DNA of 64,000 nt, taken from JBFONV01 sp040779335. GTDB taxonomy: Bacteria; Pseudomonadota; Gammaproteobacteria; Enterobacterales; Alteromonadaceae. The translations under genes were made by a program, and so were the position numbers. The notes below the pieces were generated by a model. It was not told the DNA's origin. It searched no databases and saw only the letters and a program-made list of their open reading frames with translations. The stretch is taken from NCBI GenBank assembly GCA_040779335.1, contig JBFONV010000005.1:310001-374000 (forward strand), written 5' to 3'. How positions within the stretch are numbered: position 1 is the stretch's first letter; every line of letters starts with the position of its first letter. Below are positions 18,247 to 26,820 of the stretch, piece by piece.

Positions 18247-18303
18247 ATAAGATCTCTAGCCCTACTTACTTAAACCACGTAACAGCATAAATAACGGCAA
18301 TTG

Positions 18304-18744
18304 CTATTTAATGGTTTGGGTATAAAATTCACTAATATACTGCCCCCCTTTAATAGTAAGTACCATTCTCAGTTTGTATTTCTCACCTTTACCAGAAATT
18401 AGTTCTCGCAGCGGTGTTTTATTCTGCCAATAATAAGGATTATCTTTCATTCCCAACCGATAAACACTGGCTTGACCTGAGCTATCAACTAAAAACAACG
18501 TGGCACTATCTAACGGAAAAGTTGAATTAACCGTTGTCTGACCTTCATCATCATAAACATTGACCTTAAAGTCACCTGATTTCAGTACGCATTTTTTATT
18601 TATAACATCACAATGGCCAAACGGCACAAGTTGGACAACTTTTTCTTGCTCAGCTTGATGCTCAATATAATAGTCAGAGACAATATATCCCCCTAGCAGT
18701 AAAAAAGGCACAACAAATAAAGCAAGTTTAGTGTGTCGATTCAT
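18304..18744 (-). CDS. Conserved membrane-anchored periplasmic protein of unknown function
   Basis: A 146-residue protein. One membrane helix (about residues 8-26) is followed by a periplasmic beta-rich part containing FGHCDVINKKCVLKSGDF, where two cysteines could form a disulfide. No known family was recognised. It is on the same strand between the symporter gene and the crbS-like gene, 57 bp before the latter, so it may be transcribed with the kinase. A terminator separates it from the symporter. A role in the acetate switch is only a suggestion from position. Confidence 0.6.
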   Translation of the reverse strand: MNRHTKLALFVVPFLLLGGYIVSDYYIEHQAEQEKVVQLVPFGHCDVINKKCVLKSGDFKVNVYDDEGQTTVNSTFPLDSATLFLVDSSGQASVYRLGMKDNPYYWQNKTPLRELISGKGEKYKLRMVLTIKGGQYISEFYTQTIK

Positions 18745-18772
18745 AGAAAATCCATCAGTAAAAAGTCAATTA

Positions 18773-18796
18773 AAAGGCTCCAACTGTGGAGCCTTT
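18773..18796 (-). terminator. Terminator after the acetate symporter gene
   Basis: AAAGGCTCCA (18773-18782) and TGGAGCCTTT (18787-18796) form a perfect 10-bp stem with a 4-nt loop. On the minus strand a T-rich stretch follows. It lies about 55 nt past the symporter stop. Confidence 0.85.
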
Positions 18797-18851
18797 CTCG
18801 GTATTTAATTTAACGTATCAATATAGATAAAGTCACTATATCAAAAATAAA

Positions 18852-20588
18852 TTAATGATTATGTGCAGCACCTGCACCATGTGGTACACGGAAGTTTTCA
18901 ACCATTTCCTGAATATGTGCAGGAGCAGGCCCAGTCACTTTCAGCACAACAAACGCAACAGTAAAGTTAACAATTGCACCAACTGCACCAAATGCATTAG
19001 GTGAAATGCCTAGGAACCAGTTTTCTTCCATGCCACCTAAAAATGATGTTCCCGGTATGAACATGATACCTTTATGTTGGAACACATAAAGCATAGTAAC
19101 GCCAATACCTGAAATCATACCCGCCATCGCCGCTGTGCCACTCATTTTCTTAGCAAATATACCCATCATTAACGCTGGGAAAATTGACGACGCCGCTAAA
19201 CCAAAGGCTAAGGCAACAGTGCCTGCGGCAAACCCCGGCGGATGCAGTCCTAGATATCCAGAGACCAAAATAGAGATGGTCATCACAATACGACCGGCCA
19301 GTAACTCATTTTTTTCTGAAAGATCTGGTGTAAACACCCCTTTCATTAAATCATGTGAAACTGAGGACGAAATCGCCAACAGCAAGCCCGCAGCAGTAGA
19401 TAAGGCAGCCGCTAATCCCCCCGCAGCAACCAAGGCAATAACCCAATTCGGTAAATTTGCAATCGCAGGGTTAGCCAAAACCATAATATCACGGTCTACT
19501 TTCACCATTTCATTAGTGGTTTCGTCTGCTGAATATTGAATTTTGCCATCACCGTTTTTATCTTCAAACTTCAATAAACCGGTTTTTTCCCAATCTTTAA
19601 ACCATTGCGGACGCTCGTCATAAACAAGGTTTTGCCCAGCAGCAGGTTCAATAGTATTAATTAAATTAAAACGTGCCATCGCACCAACAGCAGGAGCAAC
19701 AGTATAAAGCAACGCAATAAAGACTAACGCATAACCCGCAGAAGAACGTGCCGCTTGTACACTAGGTACCGTGAAGAAGCGCATAATAACGTGTGGTAAA
19801 CCCGCTGTACCTATCATTAAAGACATAGTGTAGGCGAACATGTTTAACGTGCCGCCCATGTTATCAGTGGTATATTCTTTAAAACCAAGATCGGTTACCA
19901 CCATGTCAATTTTATCAAGTAGATAAACACCACTGCCATCAGCAAGCGTGCTACCTAAGCCTAATTGTGGGATTGGGTTACCGGTTAATTGCAATGAAAT
20001 AAATACGGCTGGAATAGTGTAGGCAAAGATAAGCACACAATATTGTGCTATTTGCGTATAAGTAATACCTTTCATACCGCCAAGTACCGCATATACCCAA
20101 ACAACCGCCATACCAATGCCAAGTCCGAGACCATAATCAACTTCTAGGAAGCGAGAAAAGGCAACACCAACACCTTTCATTTGACCAATAATATAAGTCA
20201 ACGAAGCGATGATTAAACAAATAACCGCAACAATGCGGGCGGTTTTTGAATAATAACGATCGGAAATAAATTCGGGTACGGTAAACTTACCATGCTTACG
20301 CATATAAGGTGCCAGCAGCATTGCTAATAGCACATAACCACCGGTCCAGCCCATTAAGAACACCGACCCACCGTAACCTAAAAAGGCAATGAGGCCAGCC
20401 ATCGAAATGAATGAAGCAGCACTCATCCAGTCAGCACCAATAGCCATACCGTTTTGAATAGGGGAAATGCCACCACCGGCAACATAGAATTCACTGGTTG
20501 TTCCCGCTCTGGCCCACCATGCAATGGCGAAATATAGAGAAAAAGAACCAAAAACCGCGATATAGGTATAGAGTTTTAACTCATCCAT
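18852..20588 (-). CDS. Sodium:solute symporter, VC_2705 (acetate-type) subfamily large subunit
   Basis: A 578-residue SSS family transporter with about 13 membrane helices. Family signatures include GADWMSAASFISMAGLIAFL, a DRYYS motif, GGMKGITYTQIAQYCVLIFA and AGLPHVIMRFFTV. It resembles ActP but has a hydrophilic insert near 320-360 (FEDKNGDGKIQYSADE, an EF-hand-like loop) seen in this subfamily. It most likely imports acetate or another short-chain acid with Na+. Its ATG overlaps the stop of the small-subunit gene (TAATG). Near crbS and acs, it fits the acetate-scavenging module. Confidence 0.88.
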   Translation of the reverse strand: MDELKLYTYIAVFGSFSLYFAIAWWARAGTTSEFYVAGGGISPIQNGMAIGADWMSAASFISMAGLIAFLGYGGSVFLMGWTGGYVLLAMLLAPYMRKHGKFTVPEFISDRYYSKTARIVAVICLIIASLTYIIGQMKGVGVAFSRFLEVDYGLGLGIGMAVVWVYAVLGGMKGITYTQIAQYCVLIFAYTIPAVFISLQLTGNPIPQLGLGSTLADGSGVYLLDKIDMVVTDLGFKEYTTDNMGGTLNMFAYTMSLMIGTAGLPHVIMRFFTVPSVQAARSSAGYALVFIALLYTVAPAVGAMARFNLINTIEPAAGQNLVYDERPQWFKDWEKTGLLKFEDKNGDGKIQYSADETTNEMVKVDRDIMVLANPAIANLPNWVIALVAAGGLAAALSTAAGLLLAISSSVSHDLMKGVFTPDLSEKNELLAGRIVMTISILVSGYLGLHPPGFAAGTVALAFGLAASSIFPALMMGIFAKKMSGTAAMAGMISGIGVTMLYVFQHKGIMFIPGTSFLGGMEENWFLGISPNAFGAVGAIVNFTVAFVVLKVTGPAPAHIQEMVENFRVPHGAGAAHNH

Positions 20589-20926
20589 TACGACTCCTCC
20601 GCATGATATTTTTTATCTAGCTTGTTCATCTTAGATGAGTACCAGAAAATTAAGCCGACAAAGGTATAAATTGACCCTTGTTGCGCAAACCAAAAACCAA
20701 GCTTATATCCGCCAATTCTAATGGTATTTAGTGGTTCAACTAATAACAGACCAAAGCCAAATGAAACCACAAACCAAATAGCCAGGCATATAAATATTAA
20801 GCGCAGATTTTCCTGCCAATATGTAGTTTTACCTTCCACAGTTCTCTCCTCAAAGTAAGCGTTTTTTATTGTTATACGCCTGTTTTTATCATTGTTTGTT
20901 ATAGAAAGAGTAGTTTGAGCATTCAT
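20588..20926 (-). CDS. Symporter small subunit (DUF4212 family)
   Basis: A 112-residue protein with two membrane helices (about 43-63 and 80-98). The segment TYWQENLRLIFICLAIWF followed by FGLLL and IGGYKLGFWFAQQGSIY is typical of the DUF4212 'sodium/substrate symporter small subunit' that is always encoded directly before VC_2705-type symporters. The stop and the next start overlap by one base, implying equal synthesis. It is the first gene of the unit, and its promoter region (20927-21119) is shared with the divergent cNMP/CBS gene. Confidence 0.9.
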   Translation of the reverse strand: MNAQTTLSITNNDKNRRITIKNAYFEERTVEGKTTYWQENLRLIFICLAIWFVVSFGFGLLLVEPLNTIRIGGYKLGFWFAQQGSIYTFVGLIFWYSSKMNKLDKKYHAEES

Positions 20927-21119
20927 CGCCCCATTTTTACCCCATTAGAGGAAAAACACATCGACACTCAATCTATTCTGGGTAAACACTAGCAAGCTTT
21001 TTTGATGTCGGATATTAAACTTTAGTCTAGATAGGCAAGTTTCTGGTTGACTTGAATTGCGCTGTTGCTCTTAATATAAAGCACAGAAGACAATTCAATT
21101 AAGCCTAAGGAAAGTTGAG
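20927..21119. promoter_or_regulatory. Divergent promoter region of the symporter and cNMP/CBS genes
   Basis: This 193-bp region serves two diverging genes. TTTAGTCTAGA (21021-21031) resembles the palindrome TTAGAC-TTAG-GTCTAA found before acs at 32544-32559, so it may be a CrbR site; the match is partial. An AAGGAAAG ribosome site for the plus-strand gene is at about 21108-21115. Confidence 0.35.
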
Positions 21120-22967
21120 ATGGACGCGGCACTTGCAGAGATTTATACCTTTGTACATGAAATACCTCCCTTCGATGCCCTGCCTGAATCCATCGTTGAG
21201 CAACTGGTGCAAGACATCTCGATATCTTATGTCCGCAAAGAGCAAACATTGCCACCAGAAGATATTGATACCCCAAGTTTATATATACTCAGAAAAGGCG
21301 CCCTGACCTACTTAGCCCCAGATAGAGAGCTGCTAGGTAAATACGGTGAAGGTGATTTGTGTACAGAATTTTGCGCTTTGGGCACTGAAGAATCGCAAAT
21401 TTCCGTACATACCGATGAAGACACTTTACTGTATAGTATTCCCTACGAAAAACTGATTAAAACACTCGAAGACTTTCCCGATACCATTAGCTTTTTTACC
21501 CTGACCTCAGAGCAACGATTAAGCAAGCGCATGAGCTTGATCAGTGAAGAAGCCGTGGTTGCGTCTTCTCTCACCAATACTACAGTCAGTGATTTTTATC
21601 ATACCCCCGTTGCCACCATAACCCATTCGTCTAGCATTCAAGACGCGGCGATTATGATGACAGAGCTCAACATTTCTTGTTTAGTGGTGATGGAAAACAA
21701 TCATCATGTCGGCATCGTCACTGATAAAGACATGCGCAAACGCTGTGTTGCAGCGGGGCTGTCTATCCAACAACCAGTGTCTACGATTATGACTCGCGAA
21801 GTGGCCACTTTAGATATTAAAAGTAATGCCTATGACGCGCTCATGGTGATGACCAGCAAAAATATTCATCATTTACCCATCACCAAAGATATGGAACTTG
21901 CTGGTATAGTCACCATTACTGATTTGATGAATCACGAAGGCAGTAATGCCATCAATTTTACCAGTATTATTCATAAAGCCCGCAGCATTAGAGAACTTGC
22001 TGAGATCAGTCGGTTACTCGCCAAACTACAAATCCGCCAAGCAAAATTAGGAACGAGTGCCGATAATGTCGCCAAAAGCATCAGCGCCGTCACCATGGCT
22101 TTTACCATTAGATTGATAGAAATGGCGGAGAATTTATTAGGGCCGGCACCAGTTCCTTATGCTTGGCTAGCAGCGGGCTCTCAAGCACGACAAGAACAAC
22201 TGGCGCATTCAGACCAAGACAATGCCTTGATTATTTCGAATGACATGAAACCCGAAGATAATTTTTGGTTTCATGATTTTTCCACCTTTGTTTGTGACGG
22301 TTTGGCCGCGTGTGGTTTTATATATTGTCCCGGCAATATCATGGCAACCAATAGCAAATGGCGTCAAACACAATCAACTTGGATGAAGTACTTTTCCCGA
22401 TGGGTTGATACGCCAGATACCAAAGCATTACTCTATTGCAGCGTTTTTTTCGATCTTGAAACCGTTTATGGCGACCCTTCTTTACTGAAAGAAGTGCGCG
22501 CAAATATGTTGCAAAAAACTCAGAAAAGTACGTTATTTATCGCTCATCTCACGAAAAATGCGCTAAATTTAAGGCCACCATTAGGGTTTTTCCGTGATTT
22601 TGTCCTTATTCAAAATGGCAAACATAAAGCCACCCTTGATTTGAAGCACAATGGTATTGCGCCGATAGTCGATTTAGCAAGAATTTATGCCTTATCAGAA
22701 GGTATATCAGCGGTAAACACTATCGAAAGACTTCAAAAATGTGCCGGCACGTCATCGCTCACCAAGGCTTCGGCGGCAAACCTTATAGATGCCTTTGAAT
22801 TCCTCAACATGCTGCGTATGCAACATCAAGCAAAACAACTACAAGCAATGGAAAAGCCCGATAATTATTTGTCTCCCAAAGCATTATCTAAACTCGAACG
22901 TCAGCATTTAAAAGATGCCTTTAAAGTGATAAAAACCTTGCAAGACAATCGTCAGGCGGCCTTTTAA
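21120..22967 (+). CDS. cNMP-binding/CBS/DUF294 nucleotidyltransferase-like protein
   Basis: A 615-residue soluble protein. Order: cyclic-nucleotide-binding fold about 10-125, two CBS domains about 155-275 (the first with GIVTDKDMRKR, the second with GIVTITDLM), a DUF294 nucleotidyltransferase domain about 300-450 with GSQARQEQLAHSDQDNAL, and a helical DUF294 C-terminal domain to 610. The G-S, R-E and D-x-D pattern matches GlnD-type nucleotidyltransferases. Such genes commonly accompany VC_2705-type symporters and acs, so it probably adjusts transport or acetate use in response to adenine nucleotides. An exonuclease-like gene follows after 51 bp. Confidence 0.88.
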   Translation: MDAALAEIYTFVHEIPPFDALPESIVEQLVQDISISYVRKEQTLPPEDIDTPSLYILRKGALTYLAPDRELLGKYGEGDLCTEFCALGTEESQISVHTDEDTLLYSIPYEKLIKTLEDFPDTISFFTLTSEQRLSKRMSLISEEAVVASSLTNTTVSDFYHTPVATITHSSSIQDAAIMMTELNISCLVVMENNHHVGIVTDKDMRKRCVAAGLSIQQPVSTIMTREVATLDIKSNAYDALMVMTSKNIHHLPITKDMELAGIVTITDLMNHEGSNAINFTSIIHKARSIRELAEISRLLAKLQIRQAKLGTSADNVAKSISAVTMAFTIRLIEMAENLLGPAPVPYAWLAAGSQARQEQLAHSDQDNALIISNDMKPEDNFWFHDFSTFVCDGLAACGFIYCPGNIMATNSKWRQTQSTWMKYFSRWVDTPDTKALLYCSVFFDLETVYGDPSLLKEVRANMLQKTQKSTLFIAHLTKNALNLRPPLGFFRDFVLIQNGKHKATLDLKHNGIAPIVDLARIYALSEGISAVNTIERLQKCAGTSSLTKASAANLIDAFEFLNMLRMQHQAKQLQAMEKPDNYLSPKALSKLERQHLKDAFKVIKTLQDNRQAAF

Positions 22968-23018
22968 TGTTGTTAAAATCGACACGCTTTATGTCAGTCG
23001 CGAAAGGATGCCAATAAC

Positions 23019-23708
23019 ATGTTTTTTCATTGGCTAAATGGTTATGAAGTAAAGCGAAAACGCTTGTTGAAAAAAGCGCCACCTGGTGCCCTAAAAGAGT
23101 TTCTATCGACCCCTTTTCCCCAGCCAAGCACGCCAATCGTTGATGTGCCAATGTTGTCGGTCGATTTTGAAACCACTGGTTTAAATGCGCGTAAAGACAA
23201 ATTGCTCAGTGTCGGCTTCGTTAATGTTGATAAGAATCAAATTAGGCTTGCCAGTTGTTATCACCAAATAATTAATACTACTGGCGATTTACAGGCAAGT
23301 AACGTTGTTATTCACCAAATTACCGACGATATAAAAAATCAGGGGCTCCCTTTAAAAATGGTGATTGACGATTTGCTAATCGCGTTATCAGGGAAAGTTA
23401 TGGTGGTACATTTTGCCCGCATAGAAAAACAGTTTTTACAGCAAGCTTGCCTTGAATTATATGGGCTCGTGCCTGCGTTTCCGATTATAGATACACTTGC
23501 TATTGCTAAACGACGCTTGGACAAAAGCGATACGCCCTACCATCCTTCGCAACTTCGACTGTCAGCACTGAGAGAAAACTATGCGCTGCCTCGACATCAT
23601 CCACATAATGCGCTGAGCGATGCCATTGCGACGGCCGAGTTACTCATGGCGCAAATAAGTACTTCAACATCCGGTCATCATCAGCCACTAAAAAATATAC
23701 TGTTGTGA
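23019..23708 (+). CDS. DnaQ-like 3'-5' exonuclease
   Basis: A 229-residue protein with a DEDDh exonuclease fold: Exo I SVDFETTGL (Asp49, Glu51), Exo II near 125 (VHFARIEKQFLQ, where the Asp position reads R-I-E) and Exo III HNALSDAIATAELL with His and Asp. It follows the cNMP/CBS gene as in other acetate-switch loci. The Exo II motif departs from the usual NxxFDxxFL form because Ala-Arg-Ile-Glu replaces the Phe-Asp; Glu may take over as ligand. It could process DNA or RNA; no defined pathway is known. Confidence 0.82.
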   Translation: MFFHWLNGYEVKRKRLLKKAPPGALKEFLSTPFPQPSTPIVDVPMLSVDFETTGLNARKDKLLSVGFVNVDKNQIRLASCYHQIINTTGDLQASNVVIHQITDDIKNQGLPLKMVIDDLLIALSGKVMVVHFARIEKQFLQQACLELYGLVPAFPIIDTLAIAKRRLDKSDTPYHPSQLRLSALRENYALPRHHPHNALSDAIATAELLMAQISTSTSGHHQPLKNILL

Positions 23709-23746
23709 CAAGAGCTTTTATGTCCTATACATAAAGGTATCTTGTC
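23707..23746 (+). terminator. Hairpin terminator after the exonuclease gene
   Basis: An outer stem GACAAGA (23707-23713) / TCTTGTC (23740-23746) and an inner stem TTTATGT (23717-23723) / ACATAAA (23729-23735) form a long hairpin. The T run after it is weak (TTAA). It overlaps the last bases of the exonuclease stop region and lies 30 bp before the TonB receptor start. Confidence 0.5.
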
Positions 23747-23775
23747 TTAACAATTGACCTGCTTTATTAACGCAT

Positions 23776-25755
23776 ATGCATAAAAGCTTAGCTTTCGTTA
23801 CTATGTGTTGCTTTTCTTTTTGTACATTTTCTCAGGACGAAACCGATATATTTGCGCTTACTTTGGAAGAGCTAACCCAAATTGAAATCGCAACCAAACA
23901 TAAACAAACCATATACTCTTCTCCTTCTAGCGTATATGTCATTACTCGCCAACAAATCAAAAATATGGGGATCCAGAACCTACAAACATTGCTTAATTTT
24001 GTGCCTGGATTTCAAAGCACGAGAGATATAGAGCAAGGCACAACCAATCGAATTTCAGCGCGAGGACGCAGTACCGCACTTTCTGAATCGGTACTTGTTC
24101 AAATTGATGGTAACAAGATCAACGATTTGTACACCGGGGGAATATCTATATTAAATAGATTGTTGGATATTGGTCATGTTGACCATATCGAAATCATTCG
24201 AGGTCCTGGTTCGGCGCTTTACGGTAGTAATGCGTTTCTAGGGGTAATTAACATTATTACGCTCTCTGCTCATAATGAAATTAATCTTGCTGTTACCCAT
24301 CCTAACAAAGTGTCCTCAAACCTAATTTACGCACATCAATTTTCAACAAACAATACCATCGATTTATACCTATCAGCTTTTGACGATCAGGGGGATGACT
24401 TTTATTTAACCGATATATATGGCATTAGCGATAATGTCGCAGACCCGGCAACTGGTATCGACGTTTATTTAAAACACGCCGTTAACGATTGGTTGTTCAC
24501 GGGGCGTTATATCAACAGAACGCTAAATGATTTCATGCCATTGGGCTCAATTGGTAATAATATTAATCAGGAAAAATCTCAACAATGGTCGTTAACTGCC
24601 GAATATAGCAAAGTAATTTTTGAGAATTTTTCCTATCGTATACTGCTATCTCACAGTCAAGATAAATGGGAAACCATCGCCCTGCTCATTCCCAAAGATG
24701 TTGAAATTTTTCCTGATTTTTCGCTAACCTCAAATTTTGTTGGTGGTCCGTTTTTAACTTCAAAAAACAATAAAGTCGCTATACAGCTTAATTATCAGGC
24801 AAATAACGACCATTTATTCTCATTTGGCGGCTCGTTTGAAGAAGCTGCGATTACCGATGTTTACACGGCAACAACCCATAACTTATTCACATTAGACGCC
24901 TATGAAGAATCAATAAAGCTAACAGGTGACCAAAGCTTTAACGCTGAAAAATCAAGAGAAATAGTCAGTTTGTATATTCAAGATCAAATTTATATTAATG
25001 ACTATTGGGAGCTAACGGCTGGCTTACGGTACGACCATTACAACGACTTTGGTAACTCTACCAGCCCGCGCTTAGCGCTGGTCTGGAAGCCAAAAGAGAG
25101 AAGTAGTGTTAAATTCATGTATGGTACTGCCTTTAGAGCACCCAACTTTTTAGAACTTTATGATCGCAACAATTATGTCGATTTCGGTAACACTAGCCTC
25201 AATGCCGAGGAAGTTGAAACCATTGAAATTTCATGGTTACACAGTCATTCAAACTGGCATATTGAATTAACCGCATTTAATAATGCGTTTAAACAATTAA
25301 TTCTTTTAGGTCAGCCTGTTGAAGATCCAGAAAATCCATTCTTTGCCCCGTCATTTACCAATAATGACGGACAAAAGTCGCGCGGATTAGAAACAGAATT
25401 GCTTTATAAATTTAATAAACACATATCAGTTAAAGCACTGTGGAATTGGTTTAGCGACGACTCTGATATCAACGTAGCTAAAAATGCAGGGGCAATAATT
25501 CTCGACTACCATAAAGAAAAGCTGCACATGAATATTCATGGATTTTATCGTGGTAAAAATAATGCGATTGTAGGTCAAGACAGCTACGTAGTGGCATCTA
25601 CAAATATTGTTTACCAAATGTCACCTCGATTCACAGTCAATTTCTCGATGAATAATATCTTTAATCAAGATTATCGAACACAATCGATTATGTACGATGC
25701 AGGCATTGAGAATAGAGGGAGAACCTTGACCCTAGGCATTGAATATCAGCTATAA
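23776..25755 (+). CDS. TonB-dependent outer-membrane receptor
   Basis: A 659-residue receptor with a short signal peptide (cleavage near residue 19, CTFS-QDE). The plug domain is at about 40-160 with SVYVITRQQIKNMG, the LVQIDG motif and VDHIEIIRGPGSALYGSNAF, followed by a 22-strand-type barrel ending in LTLGIEYQL. The substrate cannot be told from sequence. There is no ribosome site of note before the ATG and no Fur box was seen. It is the last gene before the cassette array, reads toward it, and lacks a T-run terminator; the palindromes at 25833-26064 follow its end. Confidence 0.85.
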   Translation: MHKSLAFVTMCCFSFCTFSQDETDIFALTLEELTQIEIATKHKQTIYSSPSSVYVITRQQIKNMGIQNLQTLLNFVPGFQSTRDIEQGTTNRISARGRSTALSESVLVQIDGNKINDLYTGGISILNRLLDIGHVDHIEIIRGPGSALYGSNAFLGVINIITLSAHNEINLAVTHPNKVSSNLIYAHQFSTNNTIDLYLSAFDDQGDDFYLTDIYGISDNVADPATGIDVYLKHAVNDWLFTGRYINRTLNDFMPLGSIGNNINQEKSQQWSLTAEYSKVIFENFSYRILLSHSQDKWETIALLIPKDVEIFPDFSLTSNFVGGPFLTSKNNKVAIQLNYQANNDHLFSFGGSFEEAAITDVYTATTHNLFTLDAYEESIKLTGDQSFNAEKSREIVSLYIQDQIYINDYWELTAGLRYDHYNDFGNSTSPRLALVWKPKERSSVKFMYGTAFRAPNFLELYDRNNYVDFGNTSLNAEEVETIEISWLHSHSNWHIELTAFNNAFKQLILLGQPVEDPENPFFAPSFTNNDGQKSRGLETELLYKFNKHISVKALWNWFSDDSDINVAKNAGAIILDYHKEKLHMNIHGFYRGKNNAIVGQDSYVVASTNIVYQMSPRFTVNFSMNNIFNQDYRTQSIMYDAGIENRGRTLTLGIEYQL

Positions 25756-25832
25756 CCTTGAGCGATACCTTAATAACAGATATTCACTAATAGAAATGTT
25801 CAATATTTTTTCAACTGAATTTTTCATGTCAT

Positions 25833-25854
25833 ATTACTGAGACTTCTCAGTATT
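25833..25854. repeat. Palindrome copy 1 (TACTGAGA-CT-TCTCAGTA)
   Basis: Arms TACTGAGA (25835-25842) and TCTCAGTA (25845-25852) flank CT. It lies 78 bp after the TonB receptor stop and is a shorter version of copy 2. Confidence 0.75.
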
Positions 25855-25919
25855 AATCAGAAAGAACTTTATCACACCTATAACCAATTGATATTGTTTA
25901 CAGTAACCGTAGATTTCAT

Positions 25920-25955
25920 ATTGGATATTACTGAGACTTCTCAGTAATATCCAAT
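25920..25955. repeat. Palindrome copy 2, 17-bp perfect arms
   Basis: Arms 25920-25936 and 25939-25955 are perfect inverses around CT; the inner part reads ATTACTGAGA-CT-TCTCAGTAAT. It is the longest of three copies, whose centres are about 94 and 116 bp apart. Confidence 0.85.
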
Positions 25956-26040
25956 TTATGGCAAGATTTAACGTTTTGCGTTTCCTAACGCCATGAAATT
26001 ATGGGATATTAATGCTAATTAAATAAAAATTATGGGGCGG

Positions 26041-26064
26041 ACATTACTGAGAAGTCTCCATAAT
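26041..26064. repeat. Palindrome copy 3 (imperfect)
   Basis: ATTACTGAGA (26043-26052), then AG, then TCTCCATAAT (26055-26064); two mismatches against a perfect inverse. It ends 6 bp before the GTTAGCC core-like site at 26070 where the cassette array begins. Confidence 0.65.
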
Positions 26065-26092
26065 ATACGGTTAGCCTTCATATGGAGTATGA

Positions 26093-26752
26093 ATGATCGA
26101 ATTAGCAACAATAGCCCAAGCTGTTTCAGTCGTAGCTGCATGCTGGGCAATAATTACAGGCGTTGGTGCGTGGAAGCGAGAATTCATTGGCAAGCGTAAA
26201 ATTGAGCTTGCAGAAGAAACTTTGGCATCATTCTTCGAAATTAAAGATGCAATAGCCTTTATTCGAAGCCCATTTTCCAGCAGTGCTGAAGGTAGCACTA
26301 GAGAGCGCGCCACTAATGAAACTGATGCAGAAAGGCAGTTGCTTGATAGGGGGTTCATCGTATTTGAACGATACGAAAAAAAGAAAGAGACTTTCGTTAA
26401 GTTCAGCACACTTAAATACAAATTTATGGCTGTATTTGGCCCAGAAACAGAAAGTGTTTTTAAAGAGACTCATAAAGTAGTTAATTCCATATTCACTTCC
26501 GCCAATATGCTTGCGACACACTATTGGCAGCGACAAGGACGAGTTCAAATGGAAGCTGATGAATTTCAAAAGCATCTTGATGAAATGCGTCAACATGAAG
26601 GTATCTTCTGGGATCGCTATAGTGAAGAAGATGAAATTAGAGAAAAGCTTTCAGTGGTTCAAACGTCATTAGAAGCGGTTACTAAACCATGTTTCGAAGA
26701 ACCAATGAAAACCTATACCATTTTTACAAAAAAGTGGTTCAGAAAAGGCTAA
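26093..26752 (+). CDS. Cassette 1: membrane-anchored protein of unknown function
   Basis: A 219-residue protein. An N-terminal hydrophobic helix (about residues 3-24) is followed by a long, charged, helical cytosolic part with EF.GKRKIELAEETLASFFEI, a pattern common in phage-defence-associated and cassette-borne unknown proteins. No catalytic motif was recognised. GGAG 7 nt before the ATG is a good ribosome site. The stop TAA lies inside the 5' box of the attC that follows, as is normal for cassette genes. The function is unknown. Confidence 0.7.
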   Translation: MIELATIAQAVSVVAACWAIITGVGAWKREFIGKRKIELAEETLASFFEIKDAIAFIRSPFSSSAEGSTRERATNETDAERQLLDRGFIVFERYEKKKETFVKFSTLKYKFMAVFGPETESVFKETHKVVNSIFTSANMLATHYWQRQGRVQMEADEFQKHLDEMRQHEGIFWDRYSEEDEIREKLSVVQTSLEAVTKPCFEEPMKTYTIFTKKWFRKG

Positions 26753-26802
26753 CAAGGCGCTAAAGCACGGACGCAGCAAAGCTGCGCCGCTTAGCGTTGG
26801 GC
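26747..26802 (+). repeat. attC site of cassette 1 (56 bp)
   Basis: 5' box GGCTAAC (26747-26753), 3' box GTTGGGC (26796-26802). Inner boxes CGCTAA / TTAGCG and a central hairpin CGCAGC-AAA-GCTGCG are evident, so the bottom strand would fold into a canonical attC stem. Confidence 0.85.
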
Positions 26803-26820
26803 ATCATGGAGTATCACGGA

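Larger units (their letters stand above)
25756..26069. other. Gene-free stretch with three palindromes, left of the cassette array
   Basis: No coding frame of note is present. The stretch is AT-rich and holds three related palindromes (separate entries). No integrase gene and no recognisable attI was seen here, although an attI would be expected at this position in a complete integron. Confidence 0.6.

Noticed and set aside
19135..19539. Plus-strand frame of 134 codons
   Set aside because: Antisense to the symporter's conserved helices; Pro/Ala/Lys-rich shadow.
25833..26064. CRISPR-like repeats
   Set aside because: The three copies are palindromes of unequal length with unequal spacing and no cas genes; not a CRISPR array.
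25756..26069. attI site or integrase promoter
   Set aside because: No intI gene and no recognisable attI box next to the first cassette; only palindromes of another type were found.
26797..26820. TTG (26797) and ATG (26806) starts for the GFA-family cassette gene
   Set aside because: They begin inside or directly after the attC site; the ATG at 26821 has a suitable GGAG and the family's N-terminus.
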